Shown: positions 29,578-38,746 of the stretch, piece by piece
How positions within the stretch are numbered: the first letter of the stretch is position 1
Layout of the letters: each line of letters begins with the position of its first letter
NCBI GenBank assembly: GCA_027483895.1
Contig: JAIXTP010000027.1
Coordinates: 96,638-160,637, forward strand
Reading direction: 5' to 3'
Length of the DNA stretch: 64,000 nucleotides
Source: Hyphomicrobiales bacterium
GTDB taxonomy: Bacteria > Pseudomonadota > Alphaproteobacteria > Rhizobiales > Beijerinckiaceae
Notes under the pieces: model-generated
The model's input: the letters and a program-made list of their open reading frames with translations, nothing else
The model's database searches: none
What the model was told of the DNA's origin: nothing
Made by a program: the position numbers and the translations under genes

Positions 29578-30462
29578 TCAGCGCGCGATGACCTCGACGT
29601 CGCCGTCGAAGCCCGAACGCACGCGGACCTCGCTGGTGAAGACCTTGCCGCCGTTGCGGGCCACGACGACATATTCCCCTTCGGCCAGCGTCATCGTCGG
29701 AAAGGCTCCCGCGGCCTCGCGGACGGTGTCGCCGCCAGGGGTGAGGACGCTGAAGCTGGTGCCGCCCAGCGCCTCGCCGCCCGCCCGCAGAACGAGTTTC
29801 AAGGTCACCGTGGCGGCGCGGTGGCGGATCGTGGCGTCGAGCACCTTGCCGGGCTCGATCCGGAGATCGGCGGACGCGATGGCGTTGGTGTTGCCGTAGG
29901 TCGAAACGACCCGGTACTGGCCTTCCGGCAACCGCAGCAGCGTTCCGGAACGCACGTCCGTCGCCACCGCGCGGCCTTCCGGGTCGTTGCCGACCGGCAC
30001 ATAGACCGTGAAGCGTACGCGATCGACCGGGATCGGGTTGTCGCCGATACGCGCCTGCAGGACGAGCCCGCCCGCGGGAATGCCGACGCGTTCGGACAGC
30101 GTCTGCTGCGCCAGCACGACCCGGCGCGTGACGCCCGCAAGGCCGTAGGCGACATGGACGACATAGGCCCCGGGGTCGAGCACGAAGACCGGCTGGGCGA
30201 CATCCGATTTCGCGACGAGACGCGCGGGCGTCCCGTCCGACGGGTCCGAATAGACCCGCCACACGACTCCCGAGCCGATAACCGCCGTGTCGCCTTCGAG
30301 CGTGGCGGAGAGGCGCAGATCGACGGCGCGGCTCGGCTGCGTGGGGTTGGGGTCGAACGGGCTCAGCGGCGCGTTGCGCATCGCCTGAGCGAAGGCGTCG
30401 CCGCTCGGGCCGAGCGTGACGATCGCGAGGAGGGCGGCGGCGAGGAGAGCGGGACGCGTCAT
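29578..30462 (-). CDS. Exported protein with three PEGA-like beta-sandwich repeats
   Basis: A 294-residue protein with signal peptide MTRPALLAAALLAIVTLGP, ending near DAFAQA. The mature chain has three similar segments ending LDPGAYVVHVAYG, LPEGQYRVVSTYG and LAEGEYVVVARNGG, a pattern like PEGA or carboxypeptidase-regulatory beta-sandwich repeats that often bind cell wall or protein partners. No catalytic motif seen. The gene starts 31 nt after the stop of the YfhO-like gene, so they probably form one transcript and act together at the envelope. Function otherwise unknown. Confidence 0.7.
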   Translation of the reverse strand: MTRPALLAAALLAIVTLGPSGDAFAQAMRNAPLSPFDPNPTQPSRAVDLRLSATLEGDTAVIGSGVVWRVYSDPSDGTPARLVAKSDVAQPVFVLDPGAYVVHVAYGLAGVTRRVVLAQQTLSERVGIPAGGLVLQARIGDNPIPVDRVRFTVYVPVGNDPEGRAVATDVRSGTLLRLPEGQYRVVSTYGNTNAIASADLRIEPGKVLDATIRHRAATVTLKLVLRAGGEALGGTSFSVLTPGGDTVREAAGAFPTMTLAEGEYVVVARNGGKVFTSEVRVRSGFDGDVEVIAR

Positions 30463-30493
30463 GCCGGATCGATGCCCGCGGGGCGCAGGCGCG

Positions 30494-32917
30494 TCAACGG
30501 TCTTCCTGCCCGCGAGCATGCGCGGGCGTGAAAAGTCCGCTCGCGGCGGCCGTGAGATTGGCGACCGTCAGAGGCTCGAAGGCGAAAACCACCTCGTGAC
30601 GCCCCGCCGGTACTTCGACGCCGCGGAACAGCATGTTGGCCTTGAGCACCGGTGCGGGGACGTCGTTCACCCGGGCCGTCCAGCCCGGATAAAAAAGGTC
30701 GTGCAGCACGACGACGCCGGGACGGTCCGTCTGGACGTTCAGCACCACGCGGTTGCGGCCGTAGCTGACGATTTCGGCCCGGGCGACGGGTGCAAGCCCG
30801 TCCGACGCTTCCCTGTCCTCGTCGTCTTCGAGCAGCGGGATCCGGCCCACGAGGCGCGGGAGGTCCACCGGGTCGATCAGCGCCTCGCGGCTGCGGTCGA
30901 ACTCGGGAACCTCGTCCTCCTCCATCGCCTGCTCGAGATCGGCGCGCTTGACCGCGGTGGCGACATAGGCGCGCGGCGCCGCGGTGTTCAGGCGGTAGAC
31001 GTAGATCCCCTCCGCTCCGTAGAGCAGTTCGGCGCGGCGCGGGCGCGGGAAGTGATCGGGCAATTCGTCGATCGGCTTGCCGAGAACGACATATTCGAGC
31101 CCGAGCAGCTTCGCCATCCGGCAGCCGTAGCCGCGGAACGTGCCCGGGAATTTCCTCAAGCGCGTTTCGACCGCGTTTTCGCCCACGCCGACGAGGCGCT
31201 CGTAGCCCGCCAGCCGCAGCGCGTTGTAGCCCGCCGTATCCTCGATGCCGAAGACCATGGCCGCATTCTGCCAAGCGCCCGAAAGCCCCACGATCTCGAC
31301 GCGCGGGCGGCTGCCTTCGGCGTGGCGCGCGGCGAGTTCGCGGCGCAGAACCGACAGGCCTGCGAGTTCCGCGGGCGTCAGCCGGTCATAGACGCTGTAG
31401 CGGGATGCGGGCTCGGCATTGAGCGAGGACGCGGCGTTCCGCCAGACGATCTCTCCGCCGGTGACGGCCACGGCGACGACGGCCGCCGCGACGCGCATGC
31501 GCGCGCCCTTGGCGCGGTCGAGCACCGCATAGGCCGCGGCGACGGCGAGAAGAGCGAAGGCGGCGGGCCGGACGGCTTCGGCGAGGCGCCCGACCTCCGC
31601 CGAGAAGGCGAGGGCGGAGCCGATGGCCGCCACGGGAATGAAGATCGCGAAGAACGCGCCGAGAGGCGAGAAGCGGGCGCCGTGCGCGTCGCGTTCGGCG
31701 ACGAAGCGGCTCAGCGCATGGCCCGCGAGGAAGGCGAGTGCGACGTTGAGCACGAAGGTCGCATCGGCCGGGCGGCGGTAGAGCTTCACGCCGGGAATAT
31801 GATCGAAGATCACCTCGAACACGGGCGTGTAGCGCCCGAGCGCATAGATGCCCGCGGCGGCGGCGAGAACGACGAAATAGCGGATCTCGCGGTCGAACAG
31901 CCTCTTGCGGGCGAGTCCCTCCCAGAGCAGCACGGCGACCGGCAGCGTGCCCGCGAAGAGATAGCCGGTGGAACGGTCCGTCCAGGTGCCTTCGGGGATC
32001 GTGTCCCACATCGGACCCCAATAGACATTGGCGGGATCGAGCGTTCCGAAGATGTCCGGGGCGAGAAGGGTCGCGACGCTCGACGGCACCAGCGAGCCCA
32101 TGACGGCGTAGCCGAAGCTGATCGCGGGACGGTTCGAGTCCGCCAGCAGTTGGAGCGTCAGCACCGAGGGGATCGCGATGAGCACCGCGGCGACGGCCCC
32201 CGCCGTGATCAGCAGCGGCAGTCTCCCGCCCAGCCATTGCAGCGGACGCTCCTCGGCAGCCGCGGTCGCCACCACGTAGCCGATCAGCGAAAGCGTGAAG
32301 AGAAAGGCGATCTGGTCGCGCCCTACGGCCATCAGCGCGCCGGTGACGGCGAAGGCGAGAGCCCAGCGGTACGAGCGCTTCGCGAGCGCGACGTCGAGCA
32401 TCAGCAGCGCCGGGACGAAGAAGGCATAGCTGATGATGATGCCGGTATGCTGCAGGCGCGCGGAGGCCGAGCCGCCGAGGATGATCATCATCGCCGCGAG
32501 CACGGCGCCCGCGGGGTGCAGGTTCCGGCGACGGAAGAACAGCAGCACGGCCGCGCCCGAGAGCAGCAGATGCGCGAGCACCGCGACGTCGAAGGCCTGC
32601 ATCGACGCGTTCGGCACGAGCACGGCGAAGGCCAGCATGGTCGGCGTGAACAGCAGCGACTGCGGATCGGCGACCGTGGGGTGGCCGCCGAAATGGAACG
32701 GGTTCCAGAGCGGCCATTCGCCCTGCGCGATCGAGCCGCCGAGATAGCGCAGCATCGGGTAGAAATGGTTCTTCGAGTCCCACGGCACGACGCTGTCGGT
32801 CATGAGCCACGCCGACACCGCGGCGACCCAGAACAGAGCGAGCGCGGCGAAGGCCGCGGCGGAGTTCCGCCGCGACCAGAGCGGTCGACGTGCATCGGTC
32901 GGGGTTCGAAGCGTCAT
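30494..32917 (-). CDS. YfhO-like polytopic membrane protein
   Basis: An 807-residue inner-membrane protein with a dozen or so hydrophobic helices. The first is AAFAALALFWVAAVSAW, followed by the extracytoplasmic loop MTDSVVPWDSKNHFYP with the conserved aspartates typical of GT-C-like folds. QGEWPLWNPFHFGGHP is a strong YfhO family motif. The C-terminal extracytoplasmic domain (DLFYPGWTARVNDVPAPV, PAGRHEVVFAFEP) is also typical. YfhO proteins are implicated in transferring sugars to envelope polymers in Gram-positives; the substrate here is unknown. No strong ribosome-binding site precedes the ATG at 32917. Confidence 0.78.
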   Translation of the reverse strand: MTLRTPTDARRPLWSRRNSAAAFAALALFWVAAVSAWLMTDSVVPWDSKNHFYPMLRYLGGSIAQGEWPLWNPFHFGGHPTVADPQSLLFTPTMLAFAVLVPNASMQAFDVAVLAHLLLSGAAVLLFFRRRNLHPAGAVLAAMMIILGGSASARLQHTGIIISYAFFVPALLMLDVALAKRSYRWALAFAVTGALMAVGRDQIAFLFTLSLIGYVVATAAAEERPLQWLGGRLPLLITAGAVAAVLIAIPSVLTLQLLADSNRPAISFGYAVMGSLVPSSVATLLAPDIFGTLDPANVYWGPMWDTIPEGTWTDRSTGYLFAGTLPVAVLLWEGLARKRLFDREIRYFVVLAAAAGIYALGRYTPVFEVIFDHIPGVKLYRRPADATFVLNVALAFLAGHALSRFVAERDAHGARFSPLGAFFAIFIPVAAIGSALAFSAEVGRLAEAVRPAAFALLAVAAAYAVLDRAKGARMRVAAAVVAVAVTGGEIVWRNAASSLNAEPASRYSVYDRLTPAELAGLSVLRRELAARHAEGSRPRVEIVGLSGAWQNAAMVFGIEDTAGYNALRLAGYERLVGVGENAVETRLRKFPGTFRGYGCRMAKLLGLEYVVLGKPIDELPDHFPRPRRAELLYGAEGIYVYRLNTAAPRAYVATAVKRADLEQAMEEDEVPEFDRSREALIDPVDLPRLVGRIPLLEDDEDREASDGLAPVARAEIVSYGRNRVVLNVQTDRPGVVVLHDLFYPGWTARVNDVPAPVLKANMLFRGVEVPAGRHEVVFAFEPLTVANLTAAASGLFTPAHARGQEDR

Positions 32918-33094
32918 GTGGGGAAGGTCGGAAGGGACGTGCGCGTCAAGGAGCCTCTCCGGTCGGGGCGTCGGCTTGACGGTCCTGTCGGGTCCCTCTA
33001 GCTCACTCGCAAGCCTGTACGCGGTCGACGTCTCTCATTCTTCGGCTGAATGCGCGATGAACGGACGCCGCCCGATCCCGGAGGACGCAAGACC

Positions 33095-33664
33095 TTGCCC
33101 GATATGACGGATCTTCTCAAGTCGCGCCGTTCCGTGCCCGCCCACCTCATGACGGGCCCCGGCCCCACGGCGGCCGAACTCGACGAGCTTCTGACGATCG
33201 CGACCCGGGTGCCCGATCACGGCAAGCTCGCGCCGTGGCGCTTCGTGGTGTTCGAGGGCGACGCCCGCCATGCCGCGGGCGAGATCATCGAGCGGCTTCA
33301 CGTGGCGAAGAACCCGGAGGCCGATGCCGACCGCCGTGCGCAGGAGCGCGGGCGGCTTGCGCGCGCGCCGCTCGTCGTGGCCGTCGTCAGCACCGCCGCG
33401 CCGCACCCCAAGATTCCGGAATGGGAGCAGGTGCTGTCCGCGGGCGCCGTCTGCATGCTGCTGATCACGGCCGCCGTGGCGAAGGGCTTCGCGGCCAACT
33501 GGCTCACCGAATGGTATTCCTTCGATCCCGAATTCCGCTCCGCGATCGGCCTTGCCGAGCATGAGCGCATCGCGGGCTTCATCCATCTCGGCCGGTCCGA
33601 GACGACCCCCGCCGACCGGCCGCGGCCCGTCGTCGCCGATCTCGTCACGCGCTGGTCCGCCTGA
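33095..33664 (+). CDS. Nitroreductase family protein
   Basis: About 189 residues of FMN-dependent nitroreductase fold: LLKSRRSVPAHLMTGPGPT at the N-terminus, ATRVPDHGKLAPWRFVVFEG for FMN binding, and GAVCMLLITAAVAKGFAANWLT. The TTG at 33095 is preferred because GGAGGA lies nine bases upstream; ATG 33104 is the alternative and would shorten it by three residues. It is 7 nt upstream of a flavin reductase gene on the same strand, so the pair may act on one flavin-linked redox pathway. Substrate unknown. Confidence 0.85.
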   Translation: MPDMTDLLKSRRSVPAHLMTGPGPTAAELDELLTIATRVPDHGKLAPWRFVVFEGDARHAAGEIIERLHVAKNPEADADRRAQERGRLARAPLVVAVVSTAAPHPKIPEWEQVLSAGAVCMLLITAAVAKGFAANWLTEWYSFDPEFRSAIGLAEHERIAGFIHLGRSETTPADRPRPVVADLVTRWSA

Positions 33665-33671
33665 GGTCGCC

Positions 33672-34298
33672 ATGTTCTACGACACCGAGACGAACGCGCA
33701 CGGCCTGCCGCATGATCCCGTGAAGGCCATCGTGGCCCCGCGCCCGATCGGCTGGATCAGCTCCGTCTCGGCGAGCGGGGCGGTGAACCTCGCGCCCTAT
33801 TCCTATTTCAACATGTTCGCCGCAGCCCCTCCCATCGTCGGCTTTTCGAGCGAGGGGCTGAAGGACAGCGTGTCCTTCATCGCCGAGACGCGCGAATTCG
33901 TCTGCAATCTCGCGACCTACGATCTGCGCGATGCGATCAACGCCACATCGGCGCCGCTGCCGCGCGGCAGCAGCGAATTCGAGCATGCGGGGCTGGAGAC
34001 GGCGCCGTCGCGGCTCGTGAAGCCGCCGCGCGTGAAGGCCGCGCCCGCCGCGCTCGAATGCCGGCTCGTCTCGATCCAGGAACTCCAGACGTCGGAGGGG
34101 CGGAAGCTCGATCGCTGGCTCGTCATCGGCCATGTCGTCGGCGTGCATATCGACGACCGCTACATCGTGAACGGACGCTTCGACATGGCGGGGGCGGGCA
34201 CGATCGCGCGTTGCGGCTATGCCGACTACATCGTCGCCGACCACGTGTTCTCGCTCTCGCGGCCCAAGGGCGGCGGCGGGAATTACAGCGGGTCCTGA
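33672..34298 (+). CDS. Flavin reductase-like FMN-binding protein
   Basis: A 208-residue split-barrel flavoprotein: VKAIVAPRPIGWISSVSASGAVNLAPYSYFNMF is the FMN-binding signature, followed by FVCNLATYDLRDAINATS and DDRYIVNGRFDMAGAGTIARCGYADY. It belongs to the DIM6/NTAB-type reductases. The start is ATG 33672, seven bases after the nitroreductase stop. The 3' end overlaps the convergent CoA-ester lyase gene by 16 bases. The physiological substrate is unknown. Confidence 0.87.
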   Translation: MFYDTETNAHGLPHDPVKAIVAPRPIGWISSVSASGAVNLAPYSYFNMFAAAPPIVGFSSEGLKDSVSFIAETREFVCNLATYDLRDAINATSAPLPRGSSEFEHAGLETAPSRLVKPPRVKAAPAALECRLVSIQELQTSEGRKLDRWLVIGHVVGVHIDDRYIVNGRFDMAGAGTIARCGYADYIVADHVFSLSRPKGGGGNYSGS

Positions 34299-35164
34299 TC
34301 TCCGGCCCGGGCGATGATCCTCTGCGCCTGCCGCAGATGCGGCCGGTCGATCATCTTGCCGTCGATCCCCACCACGCCCGCATCCGGCGCGGCCGCGAAG
34401 GCCTCGACGATCCGCCGCGCATGCGCCACGGCCTCGGCGGAGGGCGTGAAGACCTCGTTGATGATCGGGACCTGCGCGGGATGGATCGCCATCTTTCCCG
34501 AGAACCCGTCCCGCCGCGCGGCCTCGCATTCGTGCCGAAGGGCCTCCGCGTCCCGGAAGGCCGTGAAGACCGTATCGATCGCGGGCAGTTCGGCGGCAGC
34601 CGCGCCCGCCAGCGTCAGCGTGCGGGCGAGGCGGTAAGGGTCGGCATAGGCGCCCGTTTCGGTCCGGTTGGTCTCCGCGCCGAGATCGGCTGCGAGATCC
34701 TCCGCGCCCCAGGTCAGGGCCGCGAGCCGGGGGCTCGCGCCGCGATAGGTGCCGAGACCGAAGAGCGACGCCGCCGTCTCGGTCGCGATCGCGATGATCT
34801 TCGTCGCGCCGTCGGGAAGTCCGAACTCGGCCTCGCGGACGGCGACCTTGGCCGCGAGATGCTGCACGTCCGCGCCCGTCGCGCTTTTCGGCAGCATCAG
34901 GCCGTCGGGCGCGGCCTTCATCACGATGTCGAGATCCGCGTCCGTCAGGCCCGTATCGAGCGCATTGACCCGCACGAAAAGCCGGCACGCCGCGCCCTCG
35001 GCCCGAAGCCCGACGACGGCCTCGGCCACGACCGACCGGGCCTGCGATTTCGAGGAGGGGGCGACCGAGTCCTCCAGATCGAGCAGCAGAACGTCCGCTC
35101 CGGCCGTCGCGGCCTTGGCGATCTTGGACGGACTGTCGCCCGGCACGAAAAGCAGCGATCTCAT
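34283..35164 (-). CDS. HpcH/HpaI aldolase family CoA-ester lyase (CitE-like)
   Basis: A 293-residue TIM-barrel protein beginning MRSLLFVPGDSPSKIAKA, with VLLLDLEDSVAPSSK and the metal-binding acidic residues in IAIATETAASLFGL and LTWGAEDLAADLG. The C-terminal GKMAIHPAQVPIINEVF is typical of CitE/malyl-CoA lyase relatives. Members cleave or hydrolyse malyl-, methylmalyl- or citramalyl-CoA. Specificity cannot be assigned here. GGAG lies nine bases before ATG 35164; the longer frame to 35227 lacks a ribosome-binding site. Confidence 0.85.
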   Translation of the reverse strand: MRSLLFVPGDSPSKIAKAATAGADVLLLDLEDSVAPSSKSQARSVVAEAVVGLRAEGAACRLFVRVNALDTGLTDADLDIVMKAAPDGLMLPKSATGADVQHLAAKVAVREAEFGLPDGATKIIAIATETAASLFGLGTYRGASPRLAALTWGAEDLAADLGAETNRTETGAYADPYRLARTLTLAGAAAAELPAIDTVFTAFRDAEALRHECEAARRDGFSGKMAIHPAQVPIINEVFTPSAEAVAHARRIVEAFAAAPDAGVVGIDGKMIDRPHLRQAQRIIARAGDQDPL

Positions 35165-35282
35165 CTCGTGCGGCTCCTTCGGATCGGAACGGCCGCGGAC
35201 CGTCCTGAATCGCCGTTTACCATCCATTTACCTTAACGCTTCAATCTTTGCCTCGACAATTCTCCGGATTCGGGGCGCTGAG

Positions 35283-36425
35283 ATGATTGCCGAACGCTTC
35301 CTCACGATGGCCGAAACCGCACCGCCTGCGGTGCGGGCGCGAGCGACAGAGCTCTTGGCGAGAACGTATCTCGTCTCTCCGCTCGACGACGCCGCGCGCG
35401 ACGCCTGTGCCTCCGCCTTGACGCTGATGCTCGACGATCCGGCGCCCGAAGTCCGCGCGGCGATGGCCGAAGTGCTGGCCGTAAGTCCCGCTGCTCCTCG
35501 CGCCGTCATCGTCGGTCTGGTCGGCGATCTTCCCTATATCGCCCGTTTCGTTCTCGAGCGTTCGCCTCTTCTCACCGTGGCCGAACTCGTCGATGCGGTG
35601 GGCAACGGCCCGGAGGCGATCCGTGTCGCCGTGGCGCGGCGAGCCGAGTTGCCGGCGCCCGCGGCAGCCGCCGTCGCGGCCGTGGGCGGCTTTGCCGCCG
35701 CTCTATCGCTCGTCGAAAATGCGGCTGCGGACATTCCGCCGTTTTCGCTCGAAGTCCTTCTGGAGCGGCACGGCGGCTCGGCCGTGTTCCGCGAGGCTTT
35801 TCTCGCGCGCGCCGATCTTCCGAGCATCCTCCGGGTGCGGGCGGAACTCGGGATGGAAACGGACCCGAGGAACGTCTCCGACGCCGCCCGCGAAGGTCTC
35901 ATCCTCTCGCATGCGGCGACCTGCGAAGGGGCTGCGCTGGACAAGTTCGCGGCCGATCTCCGGTCTTCCGGGCTTCTCAGCGCCGGCCTGATCCTGCGCG
36001 CTCTGCTGGAGGACCGGCCGGCCTTCACGGCCGCAGCTCTCGGCGTCCTCGCGGGCGTTCCGAGCGCGAAGGCCGCGCTTCTGCTCGCCGGCAGCGGGTT
36101 CTGGCCTCTCTACAAGGCCGCCGGTCTGCCCGACGGCCTGCGCCCGGTCTTCTCGGCGGCCTTGTCGGTCGAGCGCCCCCTCGACGAGACCGGTGCCGCG
36201 TTCGTGCTGCGCGCCTGCGCGGAAGCAGCCGTTCCGGACGGTCATCCCGTGTTTCACATGCTGGCACGGATCCACGCGGATCTGTCGCGCGAGGCGGCTC
36301 GGGAACGGCGCCGGCGCGATCTGGCGGCGCGGGCGGCGGCGGACGATGCGGTCTTGGATGTGCCGACCCCGGCCAACGAATCCCTGCCCGAACGCGCCTT
36401 GGAGCGGTCCGAAAGGGCTGCTTGA
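35283..36425 (+). CDS. DUF2336 domain protein
   Basis: A 380-residue all-helical protein with an N-terminal LTMAETAPPAVRARATELLARTYLV segment, then repeated Ala-rich helical hairpins like HEAT repeats (LTLMLDDPAPEVRAAMAEVLA), which is the DUF2336 pattern found almost only in alphaproteobacteria. There is no signal peptide, so it is probably cytoplasmic. Family function is unknown; helical-repeat proteins of this sort act in protein binding. ATG 35283 chosen because it begins the family-like sequence. It converges with nadK, 4 bases apart. Confidence 0.85.
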   Translation: MIAERFLTMAETAPPAVRARATELLARTYLVSPLDDAARDACASALTLMLDDPAPEVRAAMAEVLAVSPAAPRAVIVGLVGDLPYIARFVLERSPLLTVAELVDAVGNGPEAIRVAVARRAELPAPAAAAVAAVGGFAAALSLVENAAADIPPFSLEVLLERHGGSAVFREAFLARADLPSILRVRAELGMETDPRNVSDAAREGLILSHAATCEGAALDKFAADLRSSGLLSAGLILRALLEDRPAFTAAALGVLAGVPSAKAALLLAGSGFWPLYKAAGLPDGLRPVFSAALSVERPLDETGAAFVLRACAEAAVPDGHPVFHMLARIHADLSREAARERRRRDLAARAAADDAVLDVPTPANESLPERALERSERAA

Positions 36426-36429
36426 CGGC

Positions 36430-37197
36430 TCAGCCGAACTGCTCGCGCAGGATCCGCTCGTCGAGGCTGTGATCGGGATCGTGCAGCATCACGAGATCGA
36501 CGCTGTGGTCCATCGACACGTCGATGCGTCGGACCGAGCGGAACTCGAAATGGTCCGCCACCGCGTTCACGGGCCGCTTCTCCGCTTCGAGCACGTCGAT
36601 CGAGATCTGCGCACGATCGGCCAACAGCGCTCCGCGCCAGCGGCGGGGGCGGAAGGCCGAGATCGGCGTCAGTGCCAGCATCGGCGCGTTCAGCGGCAGG
36701 ATTGGGCCGTTGGCCGACAGATTGTAGGCGGTCGACCCCGCAGGCGTCGCGACCAGCACGCCGTCCGCGACGAGTTCGGCCATCCGCGTCTTCCCGTCGA
36801 CGGACAGCTTCAGCTTGGCCGCCTGATAGGACTGCCGGAAGACCGAGACCTCGTTGATCGCACGCGCCGAATGGACCGCGCCCGCATCGTCGACCACGGT
36901 CATCGCGAGCGGATGCACCACGCTGCGTTCCGCCGCTTCGAGACGCTCGGTGAGCGAACTCGCGCGATACTCGTTCATCAGGAAGCCGACCGAGCCGCGG
37001 TTCATGCCGTAGATCGGCTTGCCCGATCCCATGAAGCGGTGGAGCGTCTGAAGCATCAGGCCGTCGCCGCCGAGCGCGACGATCACGTCCGCCTCCGCGA
37101 CGGGAGCGTTGCCGTAGATCGCCGCAAGCGTTTCCCGCGCCGCCCGGGCTTCGGGCGTGTCGCTGGTCACGAAGGCGATGGAGGAGAATTGGGGCAC
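36430..37197 (-). CDS. nadK: NAD kinase
   Basis: A 255-residue enzyme that phosphorylates NAD to NADP. It has the ATP/substrate motif [16 protein letters not shown], then [14 protein letters not shown], and the NAD-binding region [21 protein letters not shown]. The start is taken as GTG 37197 (N-terminus [11 protein letters not shown]), which gives the usual alphaproteobacterial length; upstream sequence in the frame is Arg/Pro-rich and unlike the family. Single copy in the window; no operon partner. Confidence 0.92.
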   Translation of the reverse strand: MPQFSSIAFVTSDTPEARAARETLAAIYGNAPVAEADVIVALGGDGLMLQTLHRFMGSGKPIYGMNRGSVGFLMNEYRASSLTERLEAAERSVVHPLAMTVVDDAGAVHSARAINEVSVFRQSYQAAKLKLSVDGKTRMAELVADGVLVATPAGSTAYNLSANGPILPLNAPMLALTPISAFRPRRWRGALLADRAQISIDVLEAEKRPVNAVADHFEFRSVRRIDVSMDHSVDLVMLHDPDHSLDERILREQFG

Positions 37198-37306
37198 GGG
37201 GGTGGGCTCGCTGCTGCTCCGTCGAAGCCCTCTTACACGATCGGCGGCCGGGAGTGCAGCCCGACCTCGGAGAACGGGATCTCGATCCGAGCCGGCGGCC
37301 GCCCTG

Positions 37307-38227
37307 TCAGCCGGCGAAGGCCGCGAGTTCCGCGCGGTCGGGCATCGCGCTTTGCGCGCCGGGCTTGAGGCAGGCGAGCGCCGCACCCGCACAGGCCCGC
37401 TTCATCGCGTCGGCAAGCGGCGTGCCCTCATGCAGCGCCGCCGCAAGCAGGCCGACGAAGGTGTCGCCCGCGCCGGTGGTGTCGACCGGCACGATCCGCG
37501 GCGCGCTTGCCGCGACCCGGGAGCCCTCCGGCGTGACCGCGACCGCACCGCGCGCGCCGAGCGTGACGATGCAGACGGCGGAGGTCGATGCCGCGAGAAC
37601 GGCCGCGGCTTCGACGGGGTCGTCCGTAGCACGGCCGGCCGCCGAAGCGGCGGCGACCGCCTCGATCTCGTTGAGGACCAAGAAGGATGATGCCGAGAGG
37701 ATCGCGCTCAGATCGTCCCGGGAAAGATCGTCGGGCGCCGGCGCAAGGTTCCAGACGGTCCGCCCGCCGCCGTCCAGCACCCGCCGCGCTGCGGCGAGGG
37801 AGGCGGCAAGCGGAACCTCCATCTGGAAGACCGCCACGGTCGAGGCGTCGGGTCGGAAGCCGCGCGCGGTTTCCGACGTCAGAACGGCATTCGCGCCGCT
37901 CGCGACCGTGATCGCGTTCTCGGCCGCGGCGTCGACGGTGATGAAGGCGCAGCCCGTCGGTTCCGCCACACGGGCGACGAGCCCGGTTCCGACCCCTTGC
38001 CCTGCGAGATTGTCGACCGCCGACCTGCCGAACGCGTCGTCGCCCACTGCGCCCGCCATGACGACAGTGTCGGGTTCGGAAACTCTTGCGGCCGCGACGG
38101 CCTGATTGGCGCCCTTGCCGCCGAAGAACGTCTCGCAACGCGGCGAGAGCACGGTCTCCCCGGGTCGCGGGATGCGCGGCACGCGTGTGACGAGGTCGAT
38201 GTTGATCGAGCCGAAGACGAGGATCAT
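37307..38227 (-). CDS. rbsK: Ribokinase
   Basis: A 306-residue PfkB-family sugar kinase. [21 protein letters not shown] and [16 protein letters not shown] are the N-terminal ribokinase motifs, and [17 protein letters not shown] near residue 245 carries the catalytic base and anion hole. ATG 38227 gives the normal start [12 protein letters not shown]. It makes ribose 5-phosphate from ribose and ATP; other pentoses are possible. It may serve the ribose-type ABC transporter at 57.6-60.5 kb, although that lies 20 kb away. Confidence 0.88.
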   Translation of the reverse strand: MILVFGSINIDLVTRVPRIPRPGETVLSPRCETFFGGKGANQAVAAARVSEPDTVVMAGAVGDDAFGRSAVDNLAGQGVGTGLVARVAEPTGCAFITVDAAAENAITVASGANAVLTSETARGFRPDASTVAVFQMEVPLAASLAAARRVLDGGGRTVWNLAPAPDDLSRDDLSAILSASSFLVLNEIEAVAAASAAGRATDDPVEAAAVLAASTSAVCIVTLGARGAVAVTPEGSRVAASAPRIVPVDTTGAGDTFVGLLAAALHEGTPLADAMKRACAGAALACLKPGAQSAMPDRAELAAFAG

Positions 38228-38746
38228 GGAGTGCTCCGGCTTGCGGGGCGGCACTTCCCCGGCGTGTACGCCATGGCCGCCATCGACGACGTGCGCGGCC
38301 CGGGCGTCGCTTCCTTGAAAATCAAGAAGCCGCATCCCTCGAGTGTCAAGCCGCGCGCTGCGGCGGAGACGTCGTGGCCGAGCCGATCCGCAGGAGCCTT
38401 CGTGACGAGTGATCTAAAAGTAAAATAAATTCAATCATCACGAAATCACGCGAAATTTCATGTCTGAATTATATAAAACATAAAATCAAGTAAAATTGAT
38501 TTAAAGACACAATTATCGCTGAAATTAAATTCATCGAATACTATCAATAATTCTACGTAACAAATACGCTCATGTTTCAGACTTGCTGCCCGAAATGAGC
38601 CTTTTGTCGTTATGACATAGGCAGATCGTCGAGCGCAGAAATTTTCCTGTGATTCGAGTCAAAAACGGGATAAGTCAATATCCAAAATATGCACGTTTCG
38701 AGATATGGCCTCTGACGTGTCGAGTGTGCAGTGGCGGGGGTAGTGC
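38228..38746. promoter_or_regulatory. AT-rich leader upstream of the giant repeat protein
   Basis: 519 bases without a gene. The first part (to about 38405) has the same GC content as the genome, but 38410-38700 is strikingly AT-rich, with runs such as AATTATATAAAACATAAAATC and TGATTTAAAGACACAATTATC. This contrast, just before a large surface-protein operon, suggests a strong regulated promoter region, foreign DNA, or both. I see no tRNA, repeat array or recognised operator. Any short frame here lacks family matches. Confidence 0.55.
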
